From the NCBI GenBank assembly GCA_002369315.1, contig DFDW01000018.1, forward strand, positions 21,726 through 42,059: a stretch of DNA of 20,334 nt. Reading direction: 5' to 3'. This stretch comes from Ruminococcaceae bacterium UBA3818 (GTDB lineage Bacteria; Bacillota; Clostridia; Oscillospirales; Ruminococcaceae). Position 1 is the stretch's first letter. Every line of letters begins with the position of its first letter. Shown piece by piece: positions 6,583 to 14,299 of the stretch. A program made the position numbers and the translations under genes. The notes below the pieces were generated by a model, which searched no databases, had not been told where the DNA came from, and saw only the letters and a program-made list of their open reading frames with translations.

Positions 6583-7221
6583 ATGAGGGAGAAAAAGCTG
6601 GTCGTATTCGATATGGACGGTACGCTCAACCGTATTGAGCTGTTTATCATTCCCACCTACAAAGAGGTGCTGCAAAAGTTTGCGGGTACCGAGGCGGATG
6701 ATGACACGGTGCTGCGTCTGATGGGATGTGTGGACGAAGAAATCTATCAGGGCCTCCTGCCCGGCGCGCCGATGGAGCGGTTCGATGAATTCATGGCGTT
6801 GACCGCCGAGGCGGAATATCGCAATATCGACTTGTATCACGGCACTTTCGACGGGGTGCCGGAAATGATTCGGCAGCTGTCGGACGAGGGATATATCCTG
6901 GCCGTATGCACCAACGGTACCAACGGCTATGTGCGCAAAATTGTCGGCGCTTTAGGGCTGGCGCCTTATTTTACCTACCTGCAGGGAGCGGAACCGGGCT
7001 GCACCAAGTCGGATACGCTGAAAATGGTGCTGGATAAGATCCGGCCGGACAAGGCGGTAATGGTAGGCGACCGCCATCACGATATGCAGGCCGCCCGGGA
7101 CAACGGGCTGCCCTTTGTCGGCTGCCAATACGGCTATTTGCCCCACGAGGTCGATGATGCGAAAGTACGGGTGGCAAAGGCGGCGGACATCCCCCAGGCG
7201 GTTAAAACGCTGATCGGTTAA
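6583..7221 (+). CDS. HAD-family hydrolase, phosphoglycolate phosphatase-like
   Basis: 212 residues. FDMDGTLNRIE (Asp10, Asp12) is motif I, VCTNGTNGY is motif II, the TKSD lysine region is motif III, and MVGDRHHDMQAA (Asp163, Asp167) is motif IV. The helical insertion after motif I fits a type I cap, as in phosphoglycolate or pyrophosphate phosphatases. It is thus of a different subclass from the HAD-IIB protein just upstream. The start is 10 bases after the upstream stop with GGGA before it, indicating an operon. The substrate is unknown. Confidence 0.9.
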   Translation: MREKKLVVFDMDGTLNRIELFIIPTYKEVLQKFAGTEADDDTVLRLMGCVDEEIYQGLLPGAPMERFDEFMALTAEAEYRNIDLYHGTFDGVPEMIRQLSDEGYILAVCTNGTNGYVRKIVGALGLAPYFTYLQGAEPGCTKSDTLKMVLDKIRPDKAVMVGDRHHDMQAARDNGLPFVGCQYGYLPHEVDDAKVRVAKAADIPQAVKTLIG

Positions 7222-7246
7222 AAGGATTGCGAAAAAGGAGAGCACT

Positions 7247-7804
7247 ATGGCATCGTATAGAATCGTCAAGCTGGATGATTCCTGGAAAGGAAAGACACGC
7301 CTGTTTCGGTATCGGACGGACTCCTATTTAGACGTCCAAATTGCAGAAGAGCCGGGTGTAAGCCGGATTGAGTTTCGGCAAAAGATGTTTGATACTCCCA
7401 TCGAAAAGGAACTGGAAGTAACCTGGATGGAAGACTTTATGCACGCGCCGATGCTGTTTGCGGCGGTAAGCGGCAATGAGGAAATCGCGGGCTATATAGA
7501 ATTGAATCTGGAACGCTGGAATAACCGGATGCGGGTGGCCAATCTGTTTGTGGAGGAGCCGTTTCGGGGAACCGGAGCGGGAACGGCGCTGATGGAGCAT
7601 GCCGCCGCGGTGGCCCAAAAGGCCGGCGCCCGAATGCTGGTGCTGGAGACCCAAAGCTGCAATATGCCGGCGATCCGGTTTTATCTGTCCCGGGGATTTG
7701 CCATCGGCGGGCTGGACCTGTTCTGCTATTCCAATGAGGATTTGGAAAGACATGAAGTGAGGATTGAAATGATGCGGATGCTGGAAAGCATCAACGCGCC
7801 GTGA
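7247..7804 (+). CDS. GNAT-family N-acetyltransferase
   Basis: 185 residues. LFVEEPFRGTGAGTALMEHA (Arg107 to Gly112 is the R-G-x-G-x-G acetyl-CoA pyrophosphate loop) and LVLETQSCNMPAIRFYLSRG are motifs A and B of the GNAT fold. The C-terminal pattern resembles streptothricin-type acetyltransferases in general layout, but I would not claim a drug substrate from that. AAGGAG precedes the ATG. It lies 25 bases after the HAD gene in the same direction. Confidence 0.87.
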   Translation: MASYRIVKLDDSWKGKTRLFRYRTDSYLDVQIAEEPGVSRIEFRQKMFDTPIEKELEVTWMEDFMHAPMLFAAVSGNEEIAGYIELNLERWNNRMRVANLFVEEPFRGTGAGTALMEHAAAVAQKAGARMLVLETQSCNMPAIRFYLSRGFAIGGLDLFCYSNEDLERHEVRIEMMRMLESINAP

Positions 7805-7895
7805 TAAAGTCGGTTTGCTGTGAGAAAGGAAACCGGCCCTGCACCACTTTCAACAAAAAAGGCGGCTTTGAGGGACGGTAGAATAGGAGAGGACA

Positions 7896-8732
7896 ATGGA
7901 AAAACAACACAGAATTGACTGTCACACCCACATTGTAAACCAGAAAATTAAAGACGCTTATTATCAAAACCCCGGAGGATACGCCATCATCATGGAGTTT
8001 CTGCCTCAGTTTGCCAACGCGCAGATGCCGGATGAATCCTGGCAACTGGCCGCAGAGGACGAAAGGCTGTTTTTGTCCCCCTGCATTGACATCCATCAGG
8101 ATATCCCGGCCCAATTGGCGGCAATCGAAGACAAGATGCTGGCGCGGCCGGAATGCGGCGTGGTAGGCCTGAAGATTTTTCTGACCTATCAAAAAGGCCG
8201 GGCGGACGATGAAAAAATGATGTGTATTTACGAGTTTGCCCGCCGGTATGGGCTGTCCGTCACCTATCATACCGGGCTGCCTTCGCTGCATCTGCCCACG
8301 GATGACGACATGGAGGGCTCCAGCGCGAAATATGTGCGCAACGTGGCGATCGCCTATCCGGATGTCAACTTTATCGTTGCCCATCTGGACGACCCGCGCT
8401 TTGACGAATGTATCGAGGCCATGCACGGGCTGCCCAACATGTACAGCGATTTCAGCGGAACGTTCGAACCGGGCGCCAGCGCCATGGAGGACATTGAACA
8501 GACCATCCGGGCATATGACCGCGCCATTCATCTGTATCCCGACGCTTACCGGCAGATTCTTTACGGAACGGATTTCTGCCCGCCGATTGCGCTGTCCGCT
8601 TTCGGCGAGTACGATGAAACCATCCGACAGATTTTTACCCCGGATCAATTTGAGGACATTTACTGGAACAACCCGCTGCGGGCTTTTCCAAAGCTTGCCG
8701 GGATTCTTCGTGAGAAAGGAATTATAAAATAA
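7896..8732 (+). CDS. Amidohydrolase-superfamily metal-dependent hydrolase
   Basis: 278-residue TIM-barrel hydrolase of the amidohydrolase_2 type. IDCHTHIVN gives the H-x-H metal ligands (His10, His12). VTYHTGLPS (His125), IVAHLDDPRF (His163) and LYGTDFCP (Asp226) supply the further expected ligands and catalytic Asp, in the order and spacing of this family. AGGAGAGG precedes the ATG. The stop is followed after one base by the start of the PnuC-like gene, so the pair is tightly co-translated. Decarboxylase or hydrolase activity are both possible in this family; the substrate is not evident. Confidence 0.87.
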   Translation: MEKQHRIDCHTHIVNQKIKDAYYQNPGGYAIIMEFLPQFANAQMPDESWQLAAEDERLFLSPCIDIHQDIPAQLAAIEDKMLARPECGVVGLKIFLTYQKGRADDEKMMCIYEFARRYGLSVTYHTGLPSLHLPTDDDMEGSSAKYVRNVAIAYPDVNFIVAHLDDPRFDECIEAMHGLPNMYSDFSGTFEPGASAMEDIEQTIRAYDRAIHLYPDAYRQILYGTDFCPPIALSAFGEYDETIRQIFTPDQFEDIYWNNPLRAFPKLAGILREKGIIK

Positions 8733-8733
8733 A

Positions 8734-9513
8734 ATGAGTCCAAAAACGAACTTTGAAAAATGCAAAAGCTTTTTGAAATCCTTTACCCCGTATCAGATCG
8801 GCTATCTGGTGACCGTGCTGGTGCTCGCCGCCGTCGTAACGATCTTTTTCCCTGAAATGATGCTGGAAAGTACCGGCGGCGTACTCCTTATCGCCTGCTC
8901 GGTGATCAACGTGATTGCGAACCCGGTCTGCGAATTGCTGATTGCCAAGCAGAGTAAGTGGAATTTTATCGTGGACCTTGTTTTTATTGAGGGGACTTAT
9001 GTTATACTGGCCCTGGCGCTGGGATGGTATACCCTGGCCGTGACCTGTATCTTTTTCTGGATTCCGATTGATATCGTCAGCTTTATCCGCTGGAGCAAAT
9101 ATCCCGACGCCAAGGATGAGAATCTAACGCAGGTAAAATCCCTCGGCTGGAAAAAAGGAATTTTGGTGATGGCGCTGGTCATCGCCTTCAGCCTGGTGGC
9201 CGGTTCGATCACCATGAACATTCCCGGCGCGGAATCTTCTTATCTGGAAGCGTTTGCCTCGGCAATTGGCATGGTAAACGGCGTTTTGCTGCTGCTGCGG
9301 TACAGTGAACAGTGGTACGCCTGGTTTATCACGACGATACTGTATATCATCATGGATATTTCCGCCGGTGCTTACGGCTTGTTGATTGACGACTTCGCCA
9401 TGCTGGTCAACACCATTTACGGTACCATCAGATGGTTCTTGTACGTACAAAAGGAAAAGAAGATGAAACAAGCGATTTCCGCACAGATTGCCGCGCAGTC
9501 AGAAGAGGCATAA
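8734..9513 (+). CDS. pnuC: PnuC-like nicotinamide riboside/NMN transporter family protein
   Basis: 259-residue inner-membrane protein with about seven hydrophobic segments spread from residue 20 to 235. The C-terminal third, RYSEQWYAWFITTILYIIMD then a loop and NTIYGTIRWFLYVQKEK, matches the tryptophan-rich pattern of PnuC, whose members carry nicotinamide riboside or related vitamin-type nucleosides by facilitated diffusion. A clear ribosome site (AAAGGA) is located in the last codons of the amidohydrolase gene. The pairing with an amidohydrolase suggests, but does not prove, uptake plus processing of one substrate. The substrate could be a different nucleoside or vitamin. Confidence 0.76.
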   Translation: MSPKTNFEKCKSFLKSFTPYQIGYLVTVLVLAAVVTIFFPEMMLESTGGVLLIACSVINVIANPVCELLIAKQSKWNFIVDLVFIEGTYVILALALGWYTLAVTCIFFWIPIDIVSFIRWSKYPDAKDENLTQVKSLGWKKGILVMALVIAFSLVAGSITMNIPGAESSYLEAFASAIGMVNGVLLLLRYSEQWYAWFITTILYIIMDISAGAYGLLIDDFAMLVNTIYGTIRWFLYVQKEKKMKQAISAQIAAQSEEA

Positions 9514-9540
9514 TCGCAGGCGAAAAGGGTTTTAAAGTGA

Positions 9541-9581
9541 AAAAAGCTTCTGAAAAGACGATGTCTTTCCAGAAGCTTTTT
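9541..9581. terminator. Bidirectional terminator
   Basis: AAAAAGCTTCTG (9541-9552) pairs perfectly with CAGAAGCTTTTT (9570-9581), with a further AAAGAC/GTCTTT stem inside. It ends the pnuC-side transcript and the oppositely directed substrate-binding-protein gene. Confidence 0.88.
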
Positions 9582-9622
9582 CGTTTATATGCGGTTTAAG
9601 TCCCGGCAGAGTGCAGGCCGTA

Positions 9623-11206
9623 TCAGCCTTTCTTTCGGCCCCCGGCAAAATAGACATGGCAGCCGAACGGGGAGAAACGCAGCCCGCTGACCGAGGGGGC
9701 GGTGGCATAGTAGGACGTTTCGTAAAAAAGCGGCAAAACAATGCCGTTTTGGGTCAGCAGCTGCTCGGCAGAACGGTAGGCAAAGAGAATGCCGTCGGCA
9801 GTGGATGCGGTTTTTGCCCCGTTCATGTATCCGGCCAGCCGGTCGTTTTGCCAGCCGGTAAGCGATTCATTTCCGCACAGCTGTGACAATACCGCTTCCG
9901 GGCTGTCATAAGCCGCCTTGACGGAACAAAGGGCCAAATCGTAATCGCGGCTGGCGATGCGCGCTTCCAACTGAGACTGTTCCAGCGGCTCAATATTGAT
10001 GAAAACGCCCAGCGTATCCAGCCATTGGCGCTGCAGCTGGCTCAAAAGCAGGGGGGTTCCACCAGAATCAGGGCAGATCAGCGTAAGAGACGGGGGAGAC
10101 TCCTCCTCCAATTCCCGCAAGCCGATTTGAAACAGCTCGGCGGCAGTATACGAAAGTGCATCCAATCCGTCGGACTCTCCTGTTCGTTCCCGGTAGGAAA
10201 CACCGCCAATCGTCACGGCCGGCGGGACCGGCATAAAAGCGATTTGCTGGTTTTGCGCCAGATAAGCGGAAAGGTCTTCCCGGTCAATGGCGGCGGCCAG
10301 CGCCTGGCGGATGGACTGGTTGGCGAGAGCGGGCCTATCAAGATTGGGCAGGATTGCCCAGAGAATATTGGAAAATTGTACCGTTTCGTACGATTCTTCC
10401 AGGAGTTCCAAATCAGAAAAAGAAACCGCCGCCGCATCCACAGCACCGCCGGTCAGGCGGGATAGATCGTTTTCTCCCTGAATGTACAGCCGGAAAGCAG
10501 AGGGGATTACTTCATCCTGGGCATAATAATGGGTATTTTTGCGTATATGGATATATTTCCCTTCTGACCAGTTGTAGATGGAAAACGGGCCGTTAAAGAG
10601 CATAAATTCATCCGACACGCCGTATTTCCCCCGGGAGGCACGGAAAAAGTCCTCGTTACAGGGAAGTGACGCAGGCGTGGTCAAAAGGGAAAGAAACGTG
10701 GGGTTCGCGTTTTCCAGAGAAAAGACCAGCGTGCGTTCATCCCGAGCGCTTACGCCGATATTCCGAACGGTTCCCTCCCCGGACAAGGCGGCAGCGGCGC
10801 CGCGGATACAGGTGAAATTGGAAGCAAAGGGCGCTTGGGTCTGCGGGTCCAGCAGGCGCTGAAAAGCAAATTGAAAGTCGTAAGCGGTAACTGGCGTTTC
10901 CCCGTCCGACCAGAGCATCCCTTCCCGCAGCAGAAACGTATAGGTCAACCCGTCGGCAGAAACAGTGTAGCTTTCGGCGGCGGCTTCCACCGGGTTTTGA
11001 TTTTCGTCCATCTTCAAAAGGCCTTCCATGGTGTTGAGCAGGATGAGATACTGCTCGTCGGAGGAGGCGGTCTGCGGGTCAAGGGAGGAAGGCTCCCAAA
11101 GAATGTCCAGCCGGAATACCTGACCGGCGGTCTTGTCGCCGCAGCCGGCCAACAGGACAGCAAGCATCAAAAGCACCGCTGCCAGGCGGAAAAAACGGTT
11201 CGGCAT
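9623..11206 (-). CDS. Peptide-type ABC substrate-binding lipoprotein (SBP family 5)
   Basis: This 527-residue membrane-anchored solute receptor is of the OppA/DppA type. MPNRFFRLAAVLLMLAVLLAGC is a lipoprotein signal with lipobox LAGC (Cys22). FRLDILWEPSSLDPQTASSD is the family entry. LTYTFLLREGMLWSDGETP followed by TAYDFQFAFQRLLDP is the diagnostic SBP_bac_5 segment. IRQALAAAIDREDL is the usual hinge-region motif. The ATG at 11206 (AAGGAGGGGG upstream) is preferred to the open frame 25 codons further up, because it places the signal peptide at the N-terminus. No permease or ATPase genes are adjacent, so it either works with a transporter elsewhere or is an orphan receptor. Confidence 0.93.
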   Translation of the reverse strand: MPNRFFRLAAVLLMLAVLLAGCGDKTAGQVFRLDILWEPSSLDPQTASSDEQYLILLNTMEGLLKMDENQNPVEAAAESYTVSADGLTYTFLLREGMLWSDGETPVTAYDFQFAFQRLLDPQTQAPFASNFTCIRGAAAALSGEGTVRNIGVSARDERTLVFSLENANPTFLSLLTTPASLPCNEDFFRASRGKYGVSDEFMLFNGPFSIYNWSEGKYIHIRKNTHYYAQDEVIPSAFRLYIQGENDLSRLTGGAVDAAAVSFSDLELLEESYETVQFSNILWAILPNLDRPALANQSIRQALAAAIDREDLSAYLAQNQQIAFMPVPPAVTIGGVSYRERTGESDGLDALSYTAAELFQIGLRELEEESPPSLTLICPDSGGTPLLLSQLQRQWLDTLGVFINIEPLEQSQLEARIASRDYDLALCSVKAAYDSPEAVLSQLCGNESLTGWQNDRLAGYMNGAKTASTADGILFAYRSAEQLLTQNGIVLPLFYETSYYATAPSVSGLRFSPFGCHVYFAGGRKKG

Positions 11207-11292
11207 CCAACCCCCTCCTTTCAGTTTGCCTTTTCGTTGCAGAAAACGAGCGCTGTGCTCAAAAGCTGTCAGCGCCCGCAAATTTCACATTC

Positions 11293-11298
11293 ATTATA
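11293..11298 (-). promoter_or_regulatory. Possible -10 of the substrate-binding-protein promoter
   Basis: A perfect minus-strand TATAAT lies about 90 bases before the ATG. The -35 region is only a T-run without a clear hexamer, so this is a partial promoter call. Confidence 0.4.
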
Positions 11299-11370
11299 TC
11301 GGATTTGATTTGGAAAAAAAAGTTCCGCGGCAAAAGTTCGCAAATTTTTCATATTTCCTATCCAAATACT

Positions 11371-11398
11371 GTAAAACCTTGTAGAAAAAGGATTTTAC
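11371..11398. other. Hairpin between the first membrane-protein gene and the SBP gene
   Basis: GTAAAA and TTTTAC flank CCTT/AAGG with one bulged base. No T-tract follows on the minus strand, so a terminator role for the upstream gene is uncertain. Confidence 0.35.
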
Positions 11399-11414
11399 CC
11401 GCACACAAAGACGC

Positions 11415-12179
11415 TCATCCCCGGCCGATAAGCAGGAAAAATCCGTACAACACCGGTTGATGGACCAGATAAATCACCAGGCTATGCTGCCCCAAAAAGG
11501 CCAGCGGCCAGCAGTGTGAGCGAAACAGTGCCGGCTGTTCAGAGTGGTTGACCAGAATTATGCCCAGCAGGCTGCCGCAGAAAAACAGAAAGATCCAAGG
11601 CAGCATGGGGTAATAATCGCTGGAAACAAAATTATAGGGTGGAAAGCCCAAAATAGCAGTGGCAAAATTTTGGTAAAGAAAGGAAGGAAGCGGCATTTTC
11701 CACATCAGCACGCCGATTTTTCCAAAGCAGACAGGATAGGTGATCCAGAACAGCAAAAAGCAGATGACGGCGCCGGGCAAAGGCGAAACCCGGTCCAAAA
11801 GGGGACGGAAAAGCGGATACAGCAGCATGGCGCATCCCAGAAAGTGAAGTACGCCAAACCAATCGGCTACAGTTGGGATCAGAAAGAATGTGACGGCTGT
11901 GATGACAAAAGCGGCTGCCAGGCAGCGCAGTCCGCGCCGCCAGTTGCTGCGGGTCAGCCGGCACATGCAGCCGGATAAAAGGATAAACAGGGCTCCGATG
12001 CTGTCCTGCCAGACCGAAAGGGGAGGGGAAAAAAGAGGGATATCCCATCCGGCAAATACAACGCCGTCGTATAAAAAATGATAGGCGATCATCATAAGGA
12101 TTGCGCAGCCGCGCAGTTCATCCAGAAAAGGATAGCGGTTTGCGGTTTTCGAAACGGTATTGGCGGCAGCGACAGCCAT
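11415..12179 (-). CDS. DUF1624-type (heparan-alpha-glucosaminide acetyltransferase-like) membrane protein, copy A
   Basis: 254-residue polytopic membrane protein with about seven hydrophobic segments. FLDELRGCAILMMIAYHFLY near the N-terminus is the signature start of the DUF1624 family, distant relatives of membrane acetyltransferases that use acetyl-CoA. The family histidine is in the first segment (AYHFLYDG). YLVHQPVLYG closes the last segment. AAGGGGGATC precedes the ATG. It shares an extended pattern with the next gene upstream (copy B), including SGC-C-R, RSN-RRG-RCL, FG-LH-LGC-ML and LLDR, so the two are tandem paralogues. The substrate is unknown. Confidence 0.85.
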   Translation of the reverse strand: MAVAAANTVSKTANRYPFLDELRGCAILMMIAYHFLYDGVVFAGWDIPLFSPPLSVWQDSIGALFILLSGCMCRLTRSNWRRGLRCLAAAFVITAVTFFLIPTVADWFGVLHFLGCAMLLYPLFRPLLDRVSPLPGAVICFLLFWITYPVCFGKIGVLMWKMPLPSFLYQNFATAILGFPPYNFVSSDYYPMLPWIFLFFCGSLLGIILVNHSEQPALFRSHCWPLAFLGQHSLVIYLVHQPVLYGFFLLIGRG

Positions 12180-12271
12180 AAAGATCCCCCTTTGGATAAA
12201 ATGCAGAACAGCTCGCTTCCAAAAGCGTGTCGTGCTTTTTTACAATACTCCCTGCAGGTTCATTTGTAAAG

Positions 12272-13015
12272 CTAAAACCACAGCCGGATCAGAAGAAAAA
12301 TAAAATAAAGGATTGGCTGATGGAGAAGATAGATCCAAAGGGTTTTTTGTCCAGCCGCCGCCAGAAAAGGGCTGTGCAACCGGTACAACCAGCCGGGGCC
12401 TTGCCCAAGGCGAATCCCAACACCCAGACAGGTCCCTGCCCAGAAGAGAAACAGCCATGGAATCAGCGGAAAATAGTCGGCGGAATAATATCTTTCACCG
12501 GGAAATCCCAGCGCGGCGGTAAAAGCGTTTTGATACAGAAAGGCGGGAAGATCCGTTTGAACCGGGCGAAAGCCCAGCCGCCCGCCGGGCACCCCAAAAC
12601 AAAAGAAAAAAAGAACGATCCCGGCAAAGGCGCCGGTGGTCGGAGGAATCCGGTCCAGCAGCGGCTGCAGGAAAGCGAAAAGAAGCATACCGCACCCCAG
12701 CAAATGCAAAATGCCGAAACGGATCCGCTGGGCGGGAATCAAAAAAGCGGTGACGGCGGACAGCCCCGCCGCCAGCAAAAGGCACCGAATCCCGCGGCGA
12801 AGATTGCTGCGGGAAAACCGGCAGGCACAGCCGGAAATCACTATGAAAACGCCGGCAAAAAAATTTCGAATCACACCGAACCATCCCTCAAAAAGAAAAT
12901 CCAGCCGGCATCCCAGAAGAAAAGCGGCGTCATATGCCCCATGGTGCAGCACCATCAATAAAATGGAAAGCCCTCTTGCCTCATCTAAAAACCACACGCG
13001 CTGCCGTTTGTCCAA
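12272..13015 (-). CDS. DUF1624-type membrane protein, copy B (TTG start)
   Basis: 247-residue paralogue of the next gene downstream. FLDEARGLSILLMVLHHGAY is the family N-terminus, and IYLLHQPILYF matches the end of copy A. The TTG at 13015 is proposed as the start because GAGGAG sits 7 bases before it, the length then matches copy A, and no family match exists further up. The open frame continues another 119 codons (to 13372) across the tepA promoter region and cannot all be coding. A 92-base gap separates the two copies, so they are probably transcribed together. Function as for copy A, unknown substrate. Confidence 0.82.
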   Translation of the reverse strand: MDKRQRVWFLDEARGLSILLMVLHHGAYDAAFLLGCRLDFLFEGWFGVIRNFFAGVFIVISGCACRFSRSNLRRGIRCLLLAAGLSAVTAFLIPAQRIRFGILHLLGCGMLLFAFLQPLLDRIPPTTGAFAGIVLFFFCFGVPGGRLGFRPVQTDLPAFLYQNAFTAALGFPGERYYSADYFPLIPWLFLFWAGTCLGVGIRLGQGPGWLYRLHSPFLAAAGQKTLWIYLLHQPILYFIFLLIRLWF

Positions 13016-13184
13016 ATTACCACTCCTCTTTTTGTCTACACCAGAGTCTGCCCTTGTAAAAGCGGTTCCATGCACAAAAAGCAAAGAACCGAGTGCTTTT
13101 TCAAAGAATATTTTGCTGATTGTGCAGGGAAAAGCGGCGCTGATTTTAAAAGGAACACAAGTTCGCTTTTTTGACTTTTTTCGG

Positions 13185-13213
13185 TTGTGAAATGCATTGG
13201 TTTTTGATATAAT
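13185..13213 (+). promoter_or_regulatory. Promoter of the tepA-ylzJ-uppP-ftsK run
   Basis: TTGTGA (13185-13190) and a perfect TATAAT (13208-13213) are separated by 17 bases, about 70 bases before the tepA ATG. An alternative -35 TTGACT lies 14 bases further upstream at less suitable spacing. Confidence 0.7.
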
Positions 13214-13283
13214 AAATCTATGTGCAGGATAGGAAGATCTTCTGAAGGGCATAATAAGAAAAAAGTGCCTGAAAGGAGAAGCT

Positions 13284-13994
13284 ATGCCGGAAGAAAAAGA
13301 GCCAAAGCAGCAGGAAGAGCAGCAGCGGCAGATTATGCAGAGTGGTTCGGTGACTACCGAGACCCATGGCAAACATGTGATTCATTGCCTGACGATCATC
13401 GGCCAGGTGGAGGGGCATTATATCCTGCCGGCGCAGAACAAAACCACAAAGTATGAACACGTCATTCCCCAGCTGGTCGCCATTGAGCAGGATCCGCAGA
13501 TCGAGGGGCTGATCGTGATCCTTAACACCGTGGGCGGCGACGTAGAGGCGGGACTTGCCATCGCGGAGCTGATTTCCACCATGGAGACTCCGGTGGTATC
13601 CCTGGTGCTGGGCGGTGGCCATTCCATCGGTGTGCCGCTGGCCTGCAGCGCCAGGTATTCTTTTATTGCCCCGTCGGCTACCATGACCATCCATCCGGTG
13701 CGGATGAGCGGGTTGGTGCTGGGAGTGCCTCAGACTCTGTCGTATTTCGACAAAATGCAGGAGCGGATCGTCCGTTTTGTAACGGATAATTCCGGCGTGG
13801 ACGCCCGGCGCTTTCGGCAGCTGATGATGAATACCGGCGAACTGGTGATGGACGTGGGAACGGTACTGGACGGCGAACAGGCGGTCGCGGAAGGGCTGAT
13901 CGATGAATTGGGCGGGCTTGCCCAGGCGGTCGGAAAGCTGACCGAACTGATTGAAGCGCGCCATCCGGCGAAAAAGGAGGGGTCTGCTTGGTGA
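13284..13994 (+). CDS. tepA: ClpP-like serine protease TepA
   Basis: 236 residues of the ClpP/TepA (YmfB) family, ATP-independent relatives of ClpP. GGGHSIGVPLA places the catalytic Ser at residue 114, and TMTIHPVRMSG the His at residue 137. EGLIVILNTVGGDVEAGLAI is the typical substrate-groove strand, and DGEQAVAEGLIDELGG the family end. The N-terminus is a Gln/Glu-rich low-complexity tail. AAGGAG precedes the ATG. It overlaps the ylzJ-type gene by a few bases, as in Bacillus subtilis, where tepA and ylzJ lie just upstream of spoIIIE. TepA is described there as affecting protein translocation. Confidence 0.9.
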   Translation: MPEEKEPKQQEEQQRQIMQSGSVTTETHGKHVIHCLTIIGQVEGHYILPAQNKTTKYEHVIPQLVAIEQDPQIEGLIVILNTVGGDVEAGLAIAELISTMETPVVSLVLGGGHSIGVPLACSARYSFIAPSATMTIHPVRMSGLVLGVPQTLSYFDKMQERIVRFVTDNSGVDARRFRQLMMNTGELVMDVGTVLDGEQAVAEGLIDELGGLAQAVGKLTELIEARHPAKKEGSAW

Positions 13995-14203
13995 TCCATT
14001 CGATTATTGACCCGATGGAAATCATGGAGCGCAAAGAAGATCCCGGTGTTTGGCAAGAGGTCCCAGGCGGCCTGATACAGGGTGTTTTATGCGAAAAAGG
14101 CATAACGGTGACCCGTCTTGTTTCCACCGACCCGGCCATGTATCTGAACCCGTTGTACCAGCCCGGTGCGGTCTGCCAGGTGCCTCAAAAGGGAAAATCG
14201 TAA
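13988..14203 (+). CDS. ylzJ: YlzJ-like small protein
   Basis: 71-residue protein of unknown function starting MVIHSIIDPMEIME, with VPGGLIQGVLCEKGITVTRL and a C-terminal DPAMYLNPLYQPGAVC. This matches the YlzJ family found between tepA and spoIIIE in Firmicutes. The start is TTG at 13988 or GTG at 13991; AGGAGG of tepA's last codons is the ribosome site, so translation is coupled to tepA with a 4-7 base overlap. No signal peptide or membrane segment. Confidence 0.84.
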   Translation: MVIHSIIDPMEIMERKEDPGVWQEVPGGLIQGVLCEKGITVTRLVSTDPAMYLNPLYQPGAVCQVPQKGKS

Positions 14204-14209
14204 GGCTTC

Positions 14210-14229
14210 GGGCCGGAAAATGCCGGCCC
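14210..14229 (+). other. GC-rich hairpin after ylzJ
   Basis: GGGCCGG and CCGGCCC pair around AAAATG. There is no T-tract, so it is more likely a processing or attenuation hairpin than a full terminator. Confidence 0.4.
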
Positions 14230-14260
14230 TTACATACAAAAAGAGAAGATTCAAAGCAAC

Positions 14261-14285
14261 ATTCCGCATAAAAAGTGTGCGGAAT
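14261..14285 (+). other. Inverted repeat just before the uppP ribosome site
   Basis: ATTCCGCA (14261-14268) and TGCGGAAT (14278-14285) are perfect 8-base arms around a 9-base loop. It ends right before the GGGAGGAG site of uppP, so it could be an operator or an mRNA hairpin affecting translation. Confidence 0.45.
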
Positions 14286-14299
14286 AGGGAGGAGACACT

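Noticed and set aside
7805..7895. Possible terminator between the GNAT and amidohydrolase genes
   Set aside because: Only a six-base CGGTTT/AAACCG pairing without a T-tract was found.
7791..8765. 324-codon minus-strand frame opposite the amidohydrolase gene
   Set aside because: Shadow of the conserved plus-strand gene; no start signal or homology pattern.
12221..12241. Small A/T-flanked hairpin between the two DUF1624-type genes as a terminator
   Set aside because: The stem is only five to six base pairs and weak; the genes are more likely co-transcribed.
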